From a virus, in IMG/VR virus record IMGVR_UViG_3300003690_003736, positions 1-36,464 of that record: a stretch of 36,464 nucleotides of DNA. One strand, given 5' to 3'. Below the pieces are notes generated by a model, which saw only the letters and a list, made by a program, of their open reading frames with translations, did not search any database and was not told where the DNA came from. The position numbers and the translations under genes were made by a program. This document shows positions 22,836 to 29,217 of this stretch, in pieces. Position 1 is the first letter of the stretch; each line of letters begins with the position of its first letter.

Positions 22836-24115
22836 GCGACCTCCCGGGACAGGTTGGCCACGGCCATGATTTCCGGTTGCCAGTACACGCGGACGGCGCC
22901 GGTCGGGCCGTGCCGGTTCTTCTCCACGCGCACCTCCATGATTCCCTTGTCCTGGGTGTGCTCGTTGTAGACCTCATCGCGGTACAGGGTCAGGATCTGG
23001 TCGGCCTCTTTCTCGACCTCGGAGCTGTCGCTGATGTCGCCCATGTGCGGGCGCTTGTCGGCCCGGTCCTCGACCTTCCGGCTGACCTGGGCCAGCGCCA
23101 CCACCGGGATATTCAGCTCGCGGGCGCAGTCCTTGAGGGCGCGAGTGATTTCGCCCACCTGCTGGTGTTTGGGCTGGGTAGGGTCGGCGGGCTTGATGCG
23201 CTGGATGTAATCGACGAACAACGCCTTGATCCCGTAGGCGTGCTTCCACTTCCGGGCTTGGCGCACAACGTCCGCCACGGTCGGCCCGCAGTTGTCGTTG
23301 ATCCAGATGTTGTTGCGGTCCTGGAGCTTCTTGACCGTCGCCGTGATCACCGCCCAATGGGCGTCGCTGATGTCGCTGGGGTTACGCATCCGGGCGGCGG
23401 CAAAGCGTCCCTCGCGGGAGATCAGGCGCTGGCCCACCTGGGTCACCGGCTGCTCGGTGGAGATCAGGCCGCAGGGGGCCTCGCTGTTCAGAATGAGGTT
23501 CAGCAGGAACGCCGTTTTGCCCATGGCCGGACGCGCCGCGATCACCACCAGATCGGAGTCATGCAGCCCGCCCAGCAGGTGATCCACGTCGACCAAACCG
23601 GTGGGGATGGATGCGATGTCGCCGGCCTGCCTCGCCTCCAGGTCGTTCACCACGGCGCGGAGCATTTCGGTGGTGCTGTACTCGTGGCTCTGACCGACCA
23701 TGCCCAGCTGCATGAGCGCGCTGGCCAGATTGTCGATAGCGGGCAAGCCCTCGGTGGCGATCCGCCCCTTGTACTCTTGGAGCAGGTTCTGGGCTTTCAC
23801 TAGACGGGCCTTGTCTCGCAGGATTTTGGCGTACTCCGGCACCATGGTGGCGGAGGGCGTGTTGCGGGCCATGTCACTCAGGGTCACCAGCCAGTTGCGG
23901 CCGGTGATGGATTCCAGGTGCTGGCCCACGGTCACCAGGTCCACCGGCTGGTGCTTCGCCACGGACAGGATGGCGTCGAACATTTCCCGGTGGTTCGGGT
24001 TCAAGAAGTCGTCAGTGGTCAGGTCCAGGTGCGCCAGGGCTTCCGGGTTCACCAGCAGCCCGCCGATGATGCCCTGCTCCGCTTCCTGGATATGGTTTCT
24101 CAGCATGTCGGTCAT
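22832..24115 (-). CDS. dnaB: Replicative DNA helicase, DnaB family
   Basis: Protein of 427 residues. N-terminal DnaB domain (EAEQGIIGGLLVNPEAL, FLNPNHREMFDAI), linker, then a RecA-fold ATPase: Walker A ARPAMGKT at 194-201, Walker B ALFVDYIQRI near 290, DnaB motif with VALAQVSRKVEDR and a C-terminal VEKNRHGPTGAVRVYW. Start overlaps the stop of the initiator gene (TGATG). It unwinds phage DNA after being placed by the O-like initiator; carrying its own helicase, the phage resembles P22 (gene 12) rather than lambda. Confidence 0.95.
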   Translation of the reverse strand: MTDMLRNHIQEAEQGIIGGLLVNPEALAHLDLTTDDFLNPNHREMFDAILSVAKHQPVDLVTVGQHLESITGRNWLVTLSDMARNTPSATMVPEYAKILRDKARLVKAQNLLQEYKGRIATEGLPAIDNLASALMQLGMVGQSHEYSTTEMLRAVVNDLEARQAGDIASIPTGLVDVDHLLGGLHDSDLVVIAARPAMGKTAFLLNLILNSEAPCGLISTEQPVTQVGQRLISREGRFAAARMRNPSDISDAHWAVITATVKKLQDRNNIWINDNCGPTVADVVRQARKWKHAYGIKALFVDYIQRIKPADPTQPKHQQVGEITRALKDCARELNIPVVALAQVSRKVEDRADKRPHMGDISDSSEVEKEADQILTLYRDEVYNEHTQDKGIMEVRVEKNRHGPTGAVRVYWQPEIMAVANLSREVA

Positions 24116-24927
24116 CAGAAATCTCCGTAGGGATTGGGCGGGGCCGGCTTGAAGCCGCCCCCGGGTTTCTTTTCAGCCCTGTCGCGGAACGCTTCGAGCT
24201 TGTCGCCGTTGCGGAAGATCAATTCGAGGCTGTTGTGCATTGCCCCCTCAGGGTTGTCGCCCATGTGGAACGACGACGATGCACAGCCGTCAATCGCGGT
24301 AATCAGGTCTTCCATGGGATAGTCATTCAGGCGGGCGATAATTTTCTTCCGGCGTTCGTCGGTCAGTTTGGTTCGGTTGGGCTGCTTTCCCATCACGGTT
24401 ACCCAGTGGTCGAAGACCTGACGAACCATTTCTTTCTGACGGTTCTCTGATGGTTCTACTGATGGGTCTATGGTGGGTTGGGTGACATGGGTGACACCCG
24501 TCTTTGCCCTGGGTGTCACCCCTCCCATGTCACCGGTGTCACCCGTCTCTACCTCTGGTGTCACCCGTGTCAATTTGTCACCCGTGTCATGGGCGTCACC
24601 CGTAGGGGTGTCACTGGCGTCACCGGTACGGGTGTCGTCAGCGTCACCCGTGGAAAGCTTTTCGACGGAAATCTTGTAGTGCCGAGTTGTTCCGGGTTTG
24701 CCTCCGTTGGGATTGGCCACCACGGACAGGTATCCATCATCCTGCAGTTGCTTTAAAACGCGCTTGCACTGTCGGTCGCTCAGGCTTGCCTTGACGGCCA
24801 CCTGGGCCACGGACGGGTGACAGGACAAGCCGTCATCATTGGCGTAGTCGCACATGACGATCAGCACCAGCTTTTGGCTGGCAGGCAGCGGCGTCATAAA
24901 TGCTTTCGACATCAGCCTTACGCTCAC
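24115..24927 (-). CDS. O-like replication initiator with internal repeat region
   Basis: Protein of 270 residues from the GTG at 24927, which overlaps the preceding 45-codon gene (GTGA) and has GGAGGG at good spacing; ATG at 24912 is the alternative. N-terminal winged helix (ASQKLVLIVMCDYANDDGL, LSDRQCKRVLKQLQDDGYL) as in phage initiators. Residues ~92-149 are a low-complexity Thr/Gly/Asp linker (TGDADDTRTGDASDTPTGDA) encoded by dyad repeats. The C-terminal 100 residues (WVTVMGKQPNRTKLTDERRK) match the helicase-loading domain found in such proteins. It lies directly upstream of dnaB, as expected for the partner. Confidence 0.85.
   Translation of the reverse strand: MSVRLMSKAFMTPLPASQKLVLIVMCDYANDDGLSCHPSVAQVAVKASLSDRQCKRVLKQLQDDGYLSVVANPNGGKPGTTRHYKISVEKLSTGDADDTRTGDASDTPTGDAHDTGDKLTRVTPEVETGDTGDMGGVTPRAKTGVTHVTQPTIDPSVEPSENRQKEMVRQVFDHWVTVMGKQPNRTKLTDERRKKIIARLNDYPMEDLITAIDGCASSSFHMGDNPEGAMHNSLELIFRNGDKLEAFRDRAEKKPGGGFKPAPPNPYGDF
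24481..24652. repeat. Cluster of ~10 dyad iterons inside the initiator gene (candidate origin)
   Basis: The 9-base dyad GGTGTCACC (or its complement GGTGACACC) occurs perfectly at 24490, 24512, 24535 and 24557, with one- or two-base variants at about 24526, 24575, 24592, 24607, 24616 and 24640. Lambda and P22-type origins are iterons within the initiator gene between its two domains, which is exactly where these lie. Confidence 0.65.
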
Positions 24928-25061
24928 TCCAGACCCTCCCTGATGTGCTTGAACAGCGTCCGGCGGGTCCGCTCGCAGGGCTTGGATGCCATGCGCTTTG
25001 CCGCATCTCTGGCGAGCCGCTGTGCTCTCTGGTGCTTCGTTTCGTCTTTCGGTATAGTCAT
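24924..25061 (-). CDS. Small basic protein upstream of the initiator gene
   Basis: Protein of 45 residues, Arg/Lys-rich and helical (DETKHQRAQRLARDAAKRMA, then CERTRRTLFKHIREGLE). GGTGGAG ribosome site; stop overlaps the initiator's GTG (GTGA). Too short for usual ORF cut-offs. Unknown function; a nucleic-acid-binding role is possible from the charge only. Confidence 0.65.
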   Translation of the reverse strand: MTIPKDETKHQRAQRLARDAAKRMASKPCERTRRTLFKHIREGLE

Positions 25062-25075
25062 CTCGAGTCTCCACC

Positions 25076-25111
25076 AAAGCCCCGGTTCCGCCTGCCAGCG
25101 CCGGGGCTTTT
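25076..25111 (+). terminator. Hairpin resembling a terminator upstream of the initiator operon part
   Basis: AAAGCCCCGG and CCGGGGCTTTT enclose a 15-base loop. The U-tract fits plus-strand transcripts; on the minus strand the same stem lies just before the ribosome site of the 45-residue gene, so it could also attenuate the PR transcript. Confidence 0.45.
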
Positions 25112-25202
25112 CATGTGTGGGCGGTAGCCCGCGAGCCTCACCACTGCGCAGGTGACGCGATTCCCGGTATGCTGAACGAGCGACCAGACAGCACCGGAGA
25201 AT

Positions 25203-25463
25203 TCAGTCATGCGTGAAATCGCTTTTAAGTGCCCTCAGTGCGGCCATAAGACCCTCAAGGCCACTCCCGACCCCGATAAGGAGACGCCCGTCGTCTGCGA
25301 CCGTTGTGGCAAAAAGACGCCCTACGGGGATCTCGTGAAGGACGTCGAGAAACAGGCGGCCAAAGCTTTCGAGGACCGGTTTCGGGACATCTTCAAGAAG
25401 TAGCTGGGCCTCGCTGAGGTAGGCGCGGAGCGGCGCTGTGTCGACCTGAAGGGTTACGTTCAT
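25203..25463 (-). CDS. Small ORF following the CII-like gene, antisense to the zinc-ribbon gene
   Basis: Open frame of 86 codons whose ATG overlaps the stop of the CII-like gene (ATGA) and has GGGGGTGA upstream. The first 23 residues (MNVTLQVDTAPLRAYLSEAQ) lie outside the opposing gene and look like a normal phage protein start. The rest overlaps the plus-strand zinc-ribbon gene completely. Either both strands code, or this frame is a coupled remnant. No family recognised. Confidence 0.45.
   Translation of the reverse strand: MNVTLQVDTAPLRAYLSEAQLLLEDVPKPVLESFGRLFLDVLHEIPVGRLFATTVADDGRLLIGVGSGLEGLMAALRALKSDFTHD
25209..25403 (+). CDS. Zinc-ribbon protein, ECs_2282-like
   Basis: Protein of 64 residues with two CxxC knuckles (FKCPQCGHKTLKA and VVCDRCGKKTPYGDLV) and a helical C-terminus (AAKAFEDRFRDIFKK). 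This is the pattern of the ECs_2282 family of putative zinc-binding proteins found in phages. GGAG ribosome site nine bases upstream. It is transcribed opposite to the PR operon and lies entirely within a minus-strand frame of 86 codons. Its promoter is not obvious. Confidence 0.7.
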   Translation: MREIAFKCPQCGHKTLKATPDPDKETPVVCDRCGKKTPYGDLVKDVEKQAAKAFEDRFRDIFKK

Positions 25464-25846
25464 GCGTCACCCCCAAACAGGCGCTCCGCACGCTCAGCAA
25501 TCTTTGCAAGCGCCTTGGTGGCGCCGATGTATTCCCGCTGGAGCTTCGCCCGTTCGTCCTCCGGCTCGAGCGGCTGCGGGCGGCTGTATCCGCATTCGTC
25601 AGCCATGAAGAACATGGCGGCGGACGAACCCTGCTCCCGGGCGCGGCGCATGATGAAAAGCATCTGTTCCAGGCCTAGCTTCTCGGCCTTGGCCGTATTG
25701 ATGCAGTCGGAAAGCCAGCGGCCCGCAGCTTGCGGGTCCGCTTCCGGCTTGAGCATCGCGCCCACCACCTTCGGCCCGCCCAGCATCAGGATGTCGGTGC
25801 GAAGCGCCTCGAAGATGTCTTCGTGAAAGAGGGTTGCCTGCTCCAT
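25460..25846 (-). CDS. CII-like regulatory protein (phage regulatory family)
   Basis: Protein of 128 residues. N-terminal FHEDIFEALRTDILMLGGPKVVGAMLKPEADPQAAGRWLSDCIN has a helix-turn-helix-like pattern (about 15-50), followed by a helical part ending LAKIAERAERLFGGDA. The pattern is that of small phage regulatory proteins at the CII position, after cro and before the initiator. AGGAGAGAG ribosome site. A 10-base direct repeat resembling CII sites lies just upstream. Assignment as lysogeny activator is by synteny and weak pattern. Confidence 0.6.
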   Translation of the reverse strand: MEQATLFHEDIFEALRTDILMLGGPKVVGAMLKPEADPQAAGRWLSDCINTAKAEKLGLEQMLFIMRRAREQGSSAAMFFMADECGYSRPQPLEPEDERAKLQREYIGATKALAKIAERAERLFGGDA

Positions 25847-25874
25847 CCGTCTCTCTCCTACTCGTTCCCACGCT

Positions 25875-25891
25875 GTCGGAAGGCGTCGGAA
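25875..25891 (+). promoter_or_regulatory. Direct repeat at the position of a PRE/CII site
   Basis: GTCGGAA occurs at 25875-25881 and 25885-25891, exactly ten bases apart, i.e. one helical turn. It lies between cro and the CII-like gene, where lambda has the CII-dependent promoter PRE (TTGC-N6-TTGC) pointing towards cI. An AT-rich CAAATAAAAA follows about 15 bases downstream as a possible -10 region. Confidence 0.45.
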
Positions 25892-25907
25892 ACCTGAATT
25901 CAGTCAA

Positions 25908-25940
25908 ATAAAAAGCGCCACACGGCTATGCAGCGCTTTC
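25908..25940 (-). terminator. tR1-like terminator overlapping the end of cro
   Basis: On the minus strand AAAGCGC and GCGCTTT flank a 14-base loop and are followed by TTATTTG. Located between cro and the CII-like gene, as tR1 in lambda. Confidence 0.65.
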
Positions 25941-26105
25941 TTGGTCGGCCTTGAGCTCGCCCTGGGTGAGGACCTGGATTTGGTACTGCCGGCCCTCGGG
26001 GACGCCCTCTTCCGGCCATTCGCGGACGGACTGGTAGCGGATTCCAAGGGCGTCTGCGGTCTGCTGAACACCACCGAAGAATTCGATGACCTCTGACTTC
26101 TTCAT
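25926..26105 (-). CDS. cro: Cro-type repressor
   Basis: Protein of 59 residues, close to P22 Cro (61). MKKSEVIEFFGGVQQTADAL and GIRYQSVREWPEEGVPEGR follow the P22 Cro pattern (KDVIDHFG..., ALGISDAAVSQW, IPEKDAYRLE). Ends in YQIQVLTQGELKADQ. AGGAGCC ribosome site. Divergent from cI across the operator region. It would bind the same operators and switch off cI and early transcription. Confidence 0.88.
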   Translation of the reverse strand: MKKSEVIEFFGGVQQTADALGIRYQSVREWPEEGVPEGRQYQIQVLTQGELKADQESAA

Positions 26106-26132
26106 GTCTGGCTCCTAAACGAATTACCGACT

Positions 26133-26162
26133 ATTAAGGCATACCTTAATGATAACCGTCAA
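26133..26162 (-). promoter_or_regulatory. Promoter PR (cro, CII-like and replication operon)
   Basis: On the minus strand TTGACG (26162-26157), 18-base spacer, CTTAAT (26138-26133). The -10 box lies in the operator at 26134-26149, so repressor binding would block it directly. Confidence 0.6.
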
Positions 26163-26197
26163 GCAGAATGAAGGCATGCCTTTAAGGTCTGCCTGTA
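26134..26197. promoter_or_regulatory. OR-like operator array between cro and cI
   Basis: Three copies of the operator: TTAAGGCATACCTTAA (26134-26149, perfect 6-base arms), TGAAGGCATGCCTTTA (26169-26184, contains the perfect palindrome AAGGCATGCCTT) and a degenerate TTAAGGTCTGCCTGTA (26182-26197). The first covers the PR -10; the other two precede the cI start. The same motif recurs downstream of cI. Confidence 0.85.
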
Positions 26198-26201
26198 CTA
26201 T
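26196..26201 (+). promoter_or_regulatory. Candidate PRM -10 giving a leaderless cI mRNA
   Basis: TACTAT, eight bases before the cI ATG and next to the degenerate operator. No clear -35 element. A start here would place the 5' end at or very near the ATG; no ribosome site exists upstream of the ATG. Confidence 0.4.
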
Positions 26202-26208
26202 TCCGGCC

Positions 26209-26898
26209 ATGAATGAATATGCAGATCGGGTGCGGCAACTGCTGGTTGCCAGGGGCGTGACGGATCGCGAAATGAAAAGCGAGCTGGCGGACGCCTGCGG
26301 CATCAAATACCAGTCGGTAAAGGGCTGGTTTGACGGCACCAGCAAAAGCATCACTGCCGTGAACCTCGCCAAGATCGCTCGGCGATGGAACGCCAACCTG
26401 GACTGGCTGATTACCGGTCAGGGGCAGATGCTTGGTGCCGCCCACCATATTGCCGAGCCCCAGGCGCCCTATGGCGACGACGTAAGCCCTGGCCCTTCTG
26501 TATCTGGCCAAATACCCATTATCAGCTACGTCCAGGCCGGCGAGTTCTGCGAAGCGGAAGATCCGTTCGAGCCGGGCATGGCTGACGAATGGTTGCCGTT
26601 CCGGCCGCCCGGCGCCGGCCCGCGCACCTATGCTCTGCGCGTCGATGGCGAAAGCAACTCACCACGAATCCGTAATGGCGAAATCGTCATTGTCGACCCT
26701 GACCGGACGCCGGATAGCGGCAAGTTCGTGGTGGCCAAGCGCCACAGCGACGCGAAGGTCACGCTGAAGCAGATCCAGTACAACGAAGGGGAGCCGTTCT
26801 TGAAGCCCGGCAACCCGGACTGGCCGGAGCCAATCATCAAGATAGACGGCGACTGGAGCGTCTGCGGCGTGGTGGTCGGCAAGTACGACCCGATGTAG
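26209..26898 (+). CDS. cI: CI-type repressor with LexA-like autoproteolysis domain
   Basis: Protein of 229 residues from MNEYADR (an earlier in-frame ATG at 26149 lies inside the operators). N-terminal helix-turn-helix (about 20-45: EMKSELADACGIKYQSVKGWF, then LAKIARRWNANLDWLITG). C-terminal peptidase S24 domain: cleavage site Ala110-Gly111 in SYVQAGEF, catalytic Ser149 in VDGESNSP, general-base Lys187 in VTLKQIQ. The RecA-stimulated self-cleavage therefore looks intact, so the prophage should be inducible by DNA damage. Flanked by operator arrays on both sides. Confidence 0.95.
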   Translation: MNEYADRVRQLLVARGVTDREMKSELADACGIKYQSVKGWFDGTSKSITAVNLAKIARRWNANLDWLITGQGQMLGAAHHIAEPQAPYGDDVSPGPSVSGQIPIISYVQAGEFCEAEDPFEPGMADEWLPFRPPGAGPRTYALRVDGESNSPRIRNGEIVIVDPDRTPDSGKFVVAKRHSDAKVTLKQIQYNEGEPFLKPGNPDWPEPIIKIDGDWSVCGVVVGKYDPM

Positions 26899-26917
26899 CG
26901 CCAGCCCAGACTGATCC

Positions 26918-26942
26918 GAGCCCGCCTTGCGCGGGCTTTTTT
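26918..26942 (+). terminator. Rho-independent terminator of cI
   Basis: GCCCGC - CTTGC - GCGGGC followed by TTTTTTG, 20 bases after the cI stop and just before the OL-like operators. Confidence 0.9.
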
Positions 26943-26974
26943 GTGCCCATCCGTGACCGACCAGTCACAAATAA

Positions 26975-27036
26975 TTGAGGAATGCCTTACTTTTTATTAA
27001 GGAATGCCTTTACACGCTTTTTAAGGTATGCCTTAA
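26975..27036. promoter_or_regulatory. OL-like operator array downstream of cI
   Basis: Three operator copies: TTGAGGAATGCCTTAC (26975-26990), TTAAGGAATGCCTTTA (26997-27012) and TTAAGGTATGCCTTAA (27021-27036), centres 22 and 24 bases apart. The last is the exact reverse complement of the operator over PR. Lambda-like double control by one repressor. Confidence 0.85.
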
Positions 27037-27037
27037 T
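27009..27037 (+). promoter_or_regulatory. Promoter PL
   Basis: TTTACA (27009-27014), 17-base spacer, CTTAAT (27032-27037). The -10 hexamer is the same CTTAAT, in the same place relative to the operator palindrome, as in PR. Confidence 0.65.
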
Positions 27038-27075
27038 GATCCCATCAACACGGACAACCCGCAGGGGAGCGAGAT

Positions 27076-27483
27076 ATGAACACAGCACTTTTGATTTACC
27101 TCTACATCGTCGCCGGCAACTTCGCATCGGCATTTGCGGCCGCAGCTTTCATCTTGGCTATTGGCTACTTCGTGCCGCTATCCGTGATGGGACTCTTTAG
27201 CAGCTTCGGCTCTGACACTCACTGGAGTGGCGACGAGTTGAGCCCAGAAAGCAAAGGCTTCATCGCGATGCGTCGGCACTTCAAGTCCGTCGTTATCGCC
27301 CTGGCGTTTCTTGGCTCCGTACCTGCCCTCTACCCCGACAAGGACGACGTGGCCTGGATTCTTGGTGGCGCTGCCGCTGTGCATGTTGCTCAGACAGAAG
27401 AGGCCAAAAAGCTGCCCGACAACCTGCTTAGGGCTGCCAACACCTTCTTGGAAGGTATCTCCGAAACCGAATCCGAACAGTAA
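27076..27483 (+). CDS. Membrane protein, first gene of the PL operon
   Basis: Protein of 135 residues with a GGGGAGCG ribosome site. Two or three hydrophobic segments: about 5-41 (LYIVAGNFASAFAAAAFILA, probably one long or two short helices), about 71-86 (VVIALAFLGSVPALY) and a weaker one at 92-103. The C-terminal ~30 residues are acidic (EGISETESEQ). No family recognised. In lambda this place is held by N; this protein does not look like an antiterminator. A superinfection-exclusion role is possible (inference from position and membrane nature). Confidence 0.7.
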   Translation: MNTALLIYLYIVAGNFASAFAAAAFILAIGYFVPLSVMGLFSSFGSDTHWSGDELSPESKGFIAMRRHFKSVVIALAFLGSVPALYPDKDDVAWILGGAAAVHVAQTEEAKKLPDNLLRAANTFLEGISETESEQ

Positions 27484-27506
27484 TCCGGCTTTTACGGGAG
27501 CGAACC

Positions 27507-27965
27507 ATGAACGCACATCAAGCCGCGAGCGATTGGGACTACCAAGATGCACTGCATCCGAAGCTGGCCGCCTACGAGGCGTGGTGCGAGGCGTATCTGG
27601 TGGAGGCGCTGAAGTCCGACGAGCTCGAAACCGCGTTCAGCGCGCAGGAGCATCTGGAACCCGAGTTCGATGCGCTGGTGCTGTTCCTGGCGTTCGGCGC
27701 CGCCGAGTTCCGGCCGCTGTGCCTGAGCGAGTTCCGCCGCCAGACGTTTGGCATGAGCCGCGACCAGCTGCTGGAAGCGCTGGCCGACGGCGAGATTGAC
27801 CCGGTGGAGATTGTGCGCCTCGCGGTGTTCGCGCCGGACGACGCTCGCCGGACCTGGGCGCCGCATGTTCGGCAGGCCATGGACACCTTCCACGATGCCG
27901 TGATGAAGGCCGCGCCGACATGGGGCTGGGTGGAGAACATTTTTGAGCGGAGGAACGAGCCATGA
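27507..27965 (+). CDS. Hypothetical early protein
   Basis: Protein of 152 residues, helical and acidic, Trp-rich (DWDYQDALHPKLAAYEAWCEAY-type N-terminus; MDTFHDAVMKAAPTWGWVEN near the end). CGGGAGCG ribosome site; its stop overlaps the next start (ATGA). No recognisable motif or family. Third-codon GC is high, like real genes of this genome, which supports coding. Confidence 0.7.
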   Translation: MNAHQAASDWDYQDALHPKLAAYEAWCEAYLVEALKSDELETAFSAQEHLEPEFDALVLFLAFGAAEFRPLCLSEFRRQTFGMSRDQLLEALADGEIDPVEIVRLAVFAPDDARRTWAPHVRQAMDTFHDAVMKAAPTWGWVENIFERRNEP

Positions 27966-28237
27966 ACAGCGATCAACTGCACAGCCTGACGGTGCTGGCC
28001 CACCAGGGATACCGGGCCGCGATTTCCTCGAACCACGATCTGGCCATGTTCTACCAGTGCCGCCTGGATGGCTGGTGGGAGTGCGCCCTCAGCGCAGGCG
28101 ACATGGATCTCGCCTGCGCAGCGTACCGGGCCGAATCCTGGGTTCGGGCGGCCAGAAGCCTGGTTGATGGTCAGCCATACGCGGTAACCGTCAACGGTGC
28201 CAACCTGATGTGGAGGGGCAGTCATGAGCGAGATTGA
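27962..28237 (+). CDS. Small hypothetical early protein
   Basis: Protein of 91 residues, GCGGAGGAACG ribosome site, ATGA overlap with the previous gene and 14-base overlap with the next. Contains VLAHQGYRAAISSNHDLAM and YQCRLDGWWECALSAGDMDLA. Not recognised. Confidence 0.6.
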   Translation: MNSDQLHSLTVLAHQGYRAAISSNHDLAMFYQCRLDGWWECALSAGDMDLACAAYRAESWVRAARSLVDGQPYAVTVNGANLMWRGSHERD

Positions 28238-28760
28238 TTGGAGCAAGGCGCCGGAGGGTGCGACGTACTGCGCACCGGAAGGCCTGAGTCGCGAGCCTCA
28301 GGTTTGCTGGTATCGCCGACATGAGGGCCGGTGGGAGTATTTTTCCCCCAATAGACGCGAATGGAGGCTGTCAGCCAACGGGCCGGAGTTTCATGACCGC
28401 CTTATACCCCGCCCCACCCAATGGCGCGGCCCCGAGGATGGCCTGCCGCCGGTCGGGACGGTGTGTGAGGCCGACGCTGACACGCGCCCCGGAGGTTATG
28501 AGCCCTGCTTGGTTGTGTGGCATGACCCGGCTCCCGATGATGATTGTCACCCTGTCTTGGCGTTGTTCAAGTCGCGACACGCAACCAAGTTTGATGAGCC
28601 CGAGTGGTGTAGTGATTTCCGCCCCCTCAAATCCGACAAGGATCGGGCTATCGATGCGGCTGTGGCGGCAACCATCCTGAAAGATGGCCCGCGCCTCCGA
28701 TTCGCCCTGTCTGACATCTACGACGCCGGCCTTCTCCGTCTGCCGGAGGAACAGTCATGA
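28224..28760 (+). CDS. Accessory phage protein with GLPPVGTVCE module
   Basis: Protein of 178 residues. N-terminal DWSKAPEGATYCAPEG and middle QWRGPEDGLPPVGTVCEAD followed by FRPLKSDKDRAIDAAVAATI are modules I know from many accessory proteins of lambdoid and Pseudomonas phages (early left region). Function unknown. GGAGGGGC ribosome site; ATGA overlap with the next gene. Confidence 0.7.
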   Translation: MSEIDWSKAPEGATYCAPEGLSREPQVCWYRRHEGRWEYFSPNRREWRLSANGPEFHDRLIPRPTQWRGPEDGLPPVGTVCEADADTRPGGYEPCLVVWHDPAPDDDCHPVLALFKSRHATKFDEPEWCSDFRPLKSDKDRAIDAAVAATILKDGPRLRFALSDIYDAGLLRLPEEQS

Positions 28761-29026
28761 GCGAGATTCTAGGACACGACGTAAACGGGCGCCCGCTGCG
28801 GGCGGGTGATCGGTTCGAGCGCCTGACGCCCAATGCCCGAAACCATTTTGGCTTGTTCGGTTGGGTGGTCGGCCCACCAGTCACCGGCGGAGATTTTCAG
28901 ACTGATTCCGGGTGGGGCCTGTTTTGCCATCAGGTCCGCCGCCTCGACGACCGCACCGACCACCAGCCCAGCGAATACACATTCGATTCACTGATGGGCA
29001 GCTTGAAAAGCGGGGTGCCGGCATGA
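28757..29026 (+). CDS. Small conserved phage protein with SH3-like start
   Basis: Protein of 89 residues. GHDVNGRPLRAGDRFERL and the following FGWVVGPPVTGG strand look like a small beta-barrel of a type often seen in early phage genes; the C-terminus ends in a short amphipathic segment. Start overlaps the previous stop (ATGA), and so does its end. Function unknown. Confidence 0.6.
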   Translation: MSEILGHDVNGRPLRAGDRFERLTPNARNHFGLFGWVVGPPVTGGDFQTDSGWGLFCHQVRRLDDRTDHQPSEYTFDSLMGSLKSGVPA

Positions 29027-29217
29027 GCCATTTCCTCGCAGCAACCGTAGCGGCCGCTGGCCTGATCCTCCTGCTCGGGCAGATCGGTAATGACGACTAC
29101 CGCACTGCCCTGGCTGAAGAGCGTGAGGCTTGCGCCATGGTCGCGGCGGGTCACTGGCCGCCAGAGACAGCAGAGGGCTACGACTGCCCGAAACGAGTAG
29201 CAAGGAGCGAGTTATGA
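29023..29217 (+). CDS. Small membrane-anchored protein
   Basis: Protein of 64 residues: N-terminal transmembrane helix (FLAATVAAAGLILLLGQIG) and a soluble tail with two cysteines (EREACAMVAAGHWP, YDCPKR). Coupled by ATGA overlaps on both sides. Not recognised. Confidence 0.6.
   Translation: MSHFLAATVAAAGLILLLGQIGNDDYRTALAEEREACAMVAAGHWPPETAEGYDCPKRVARSEL

Noticed and set aside
24470-24679. Plus-strand frame of repeated GVT/VSP residues, or a CRISPR-like array
   Set aside because: Antisense reading of the iteron region; repeat spacing is irregular and there are no unique spacers of constant length, so it is neither a gene nor a CRISPR array.
26149-26208. Upstream ATG extending cI by 20 residues
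   Set aside because: It starts inside the operator/promoter region and the extension does not resemble repressor N-termini; the ATG at 26209 begins the usual first helix.
27572-28246. Long minus-strand frame (224 codons) opposite the early genes
   Set aside because: Shadow of two coupled plus-strand genes with good ribosome sites; its composition is Ser/Arg-rich with no motif and no ribosome site.
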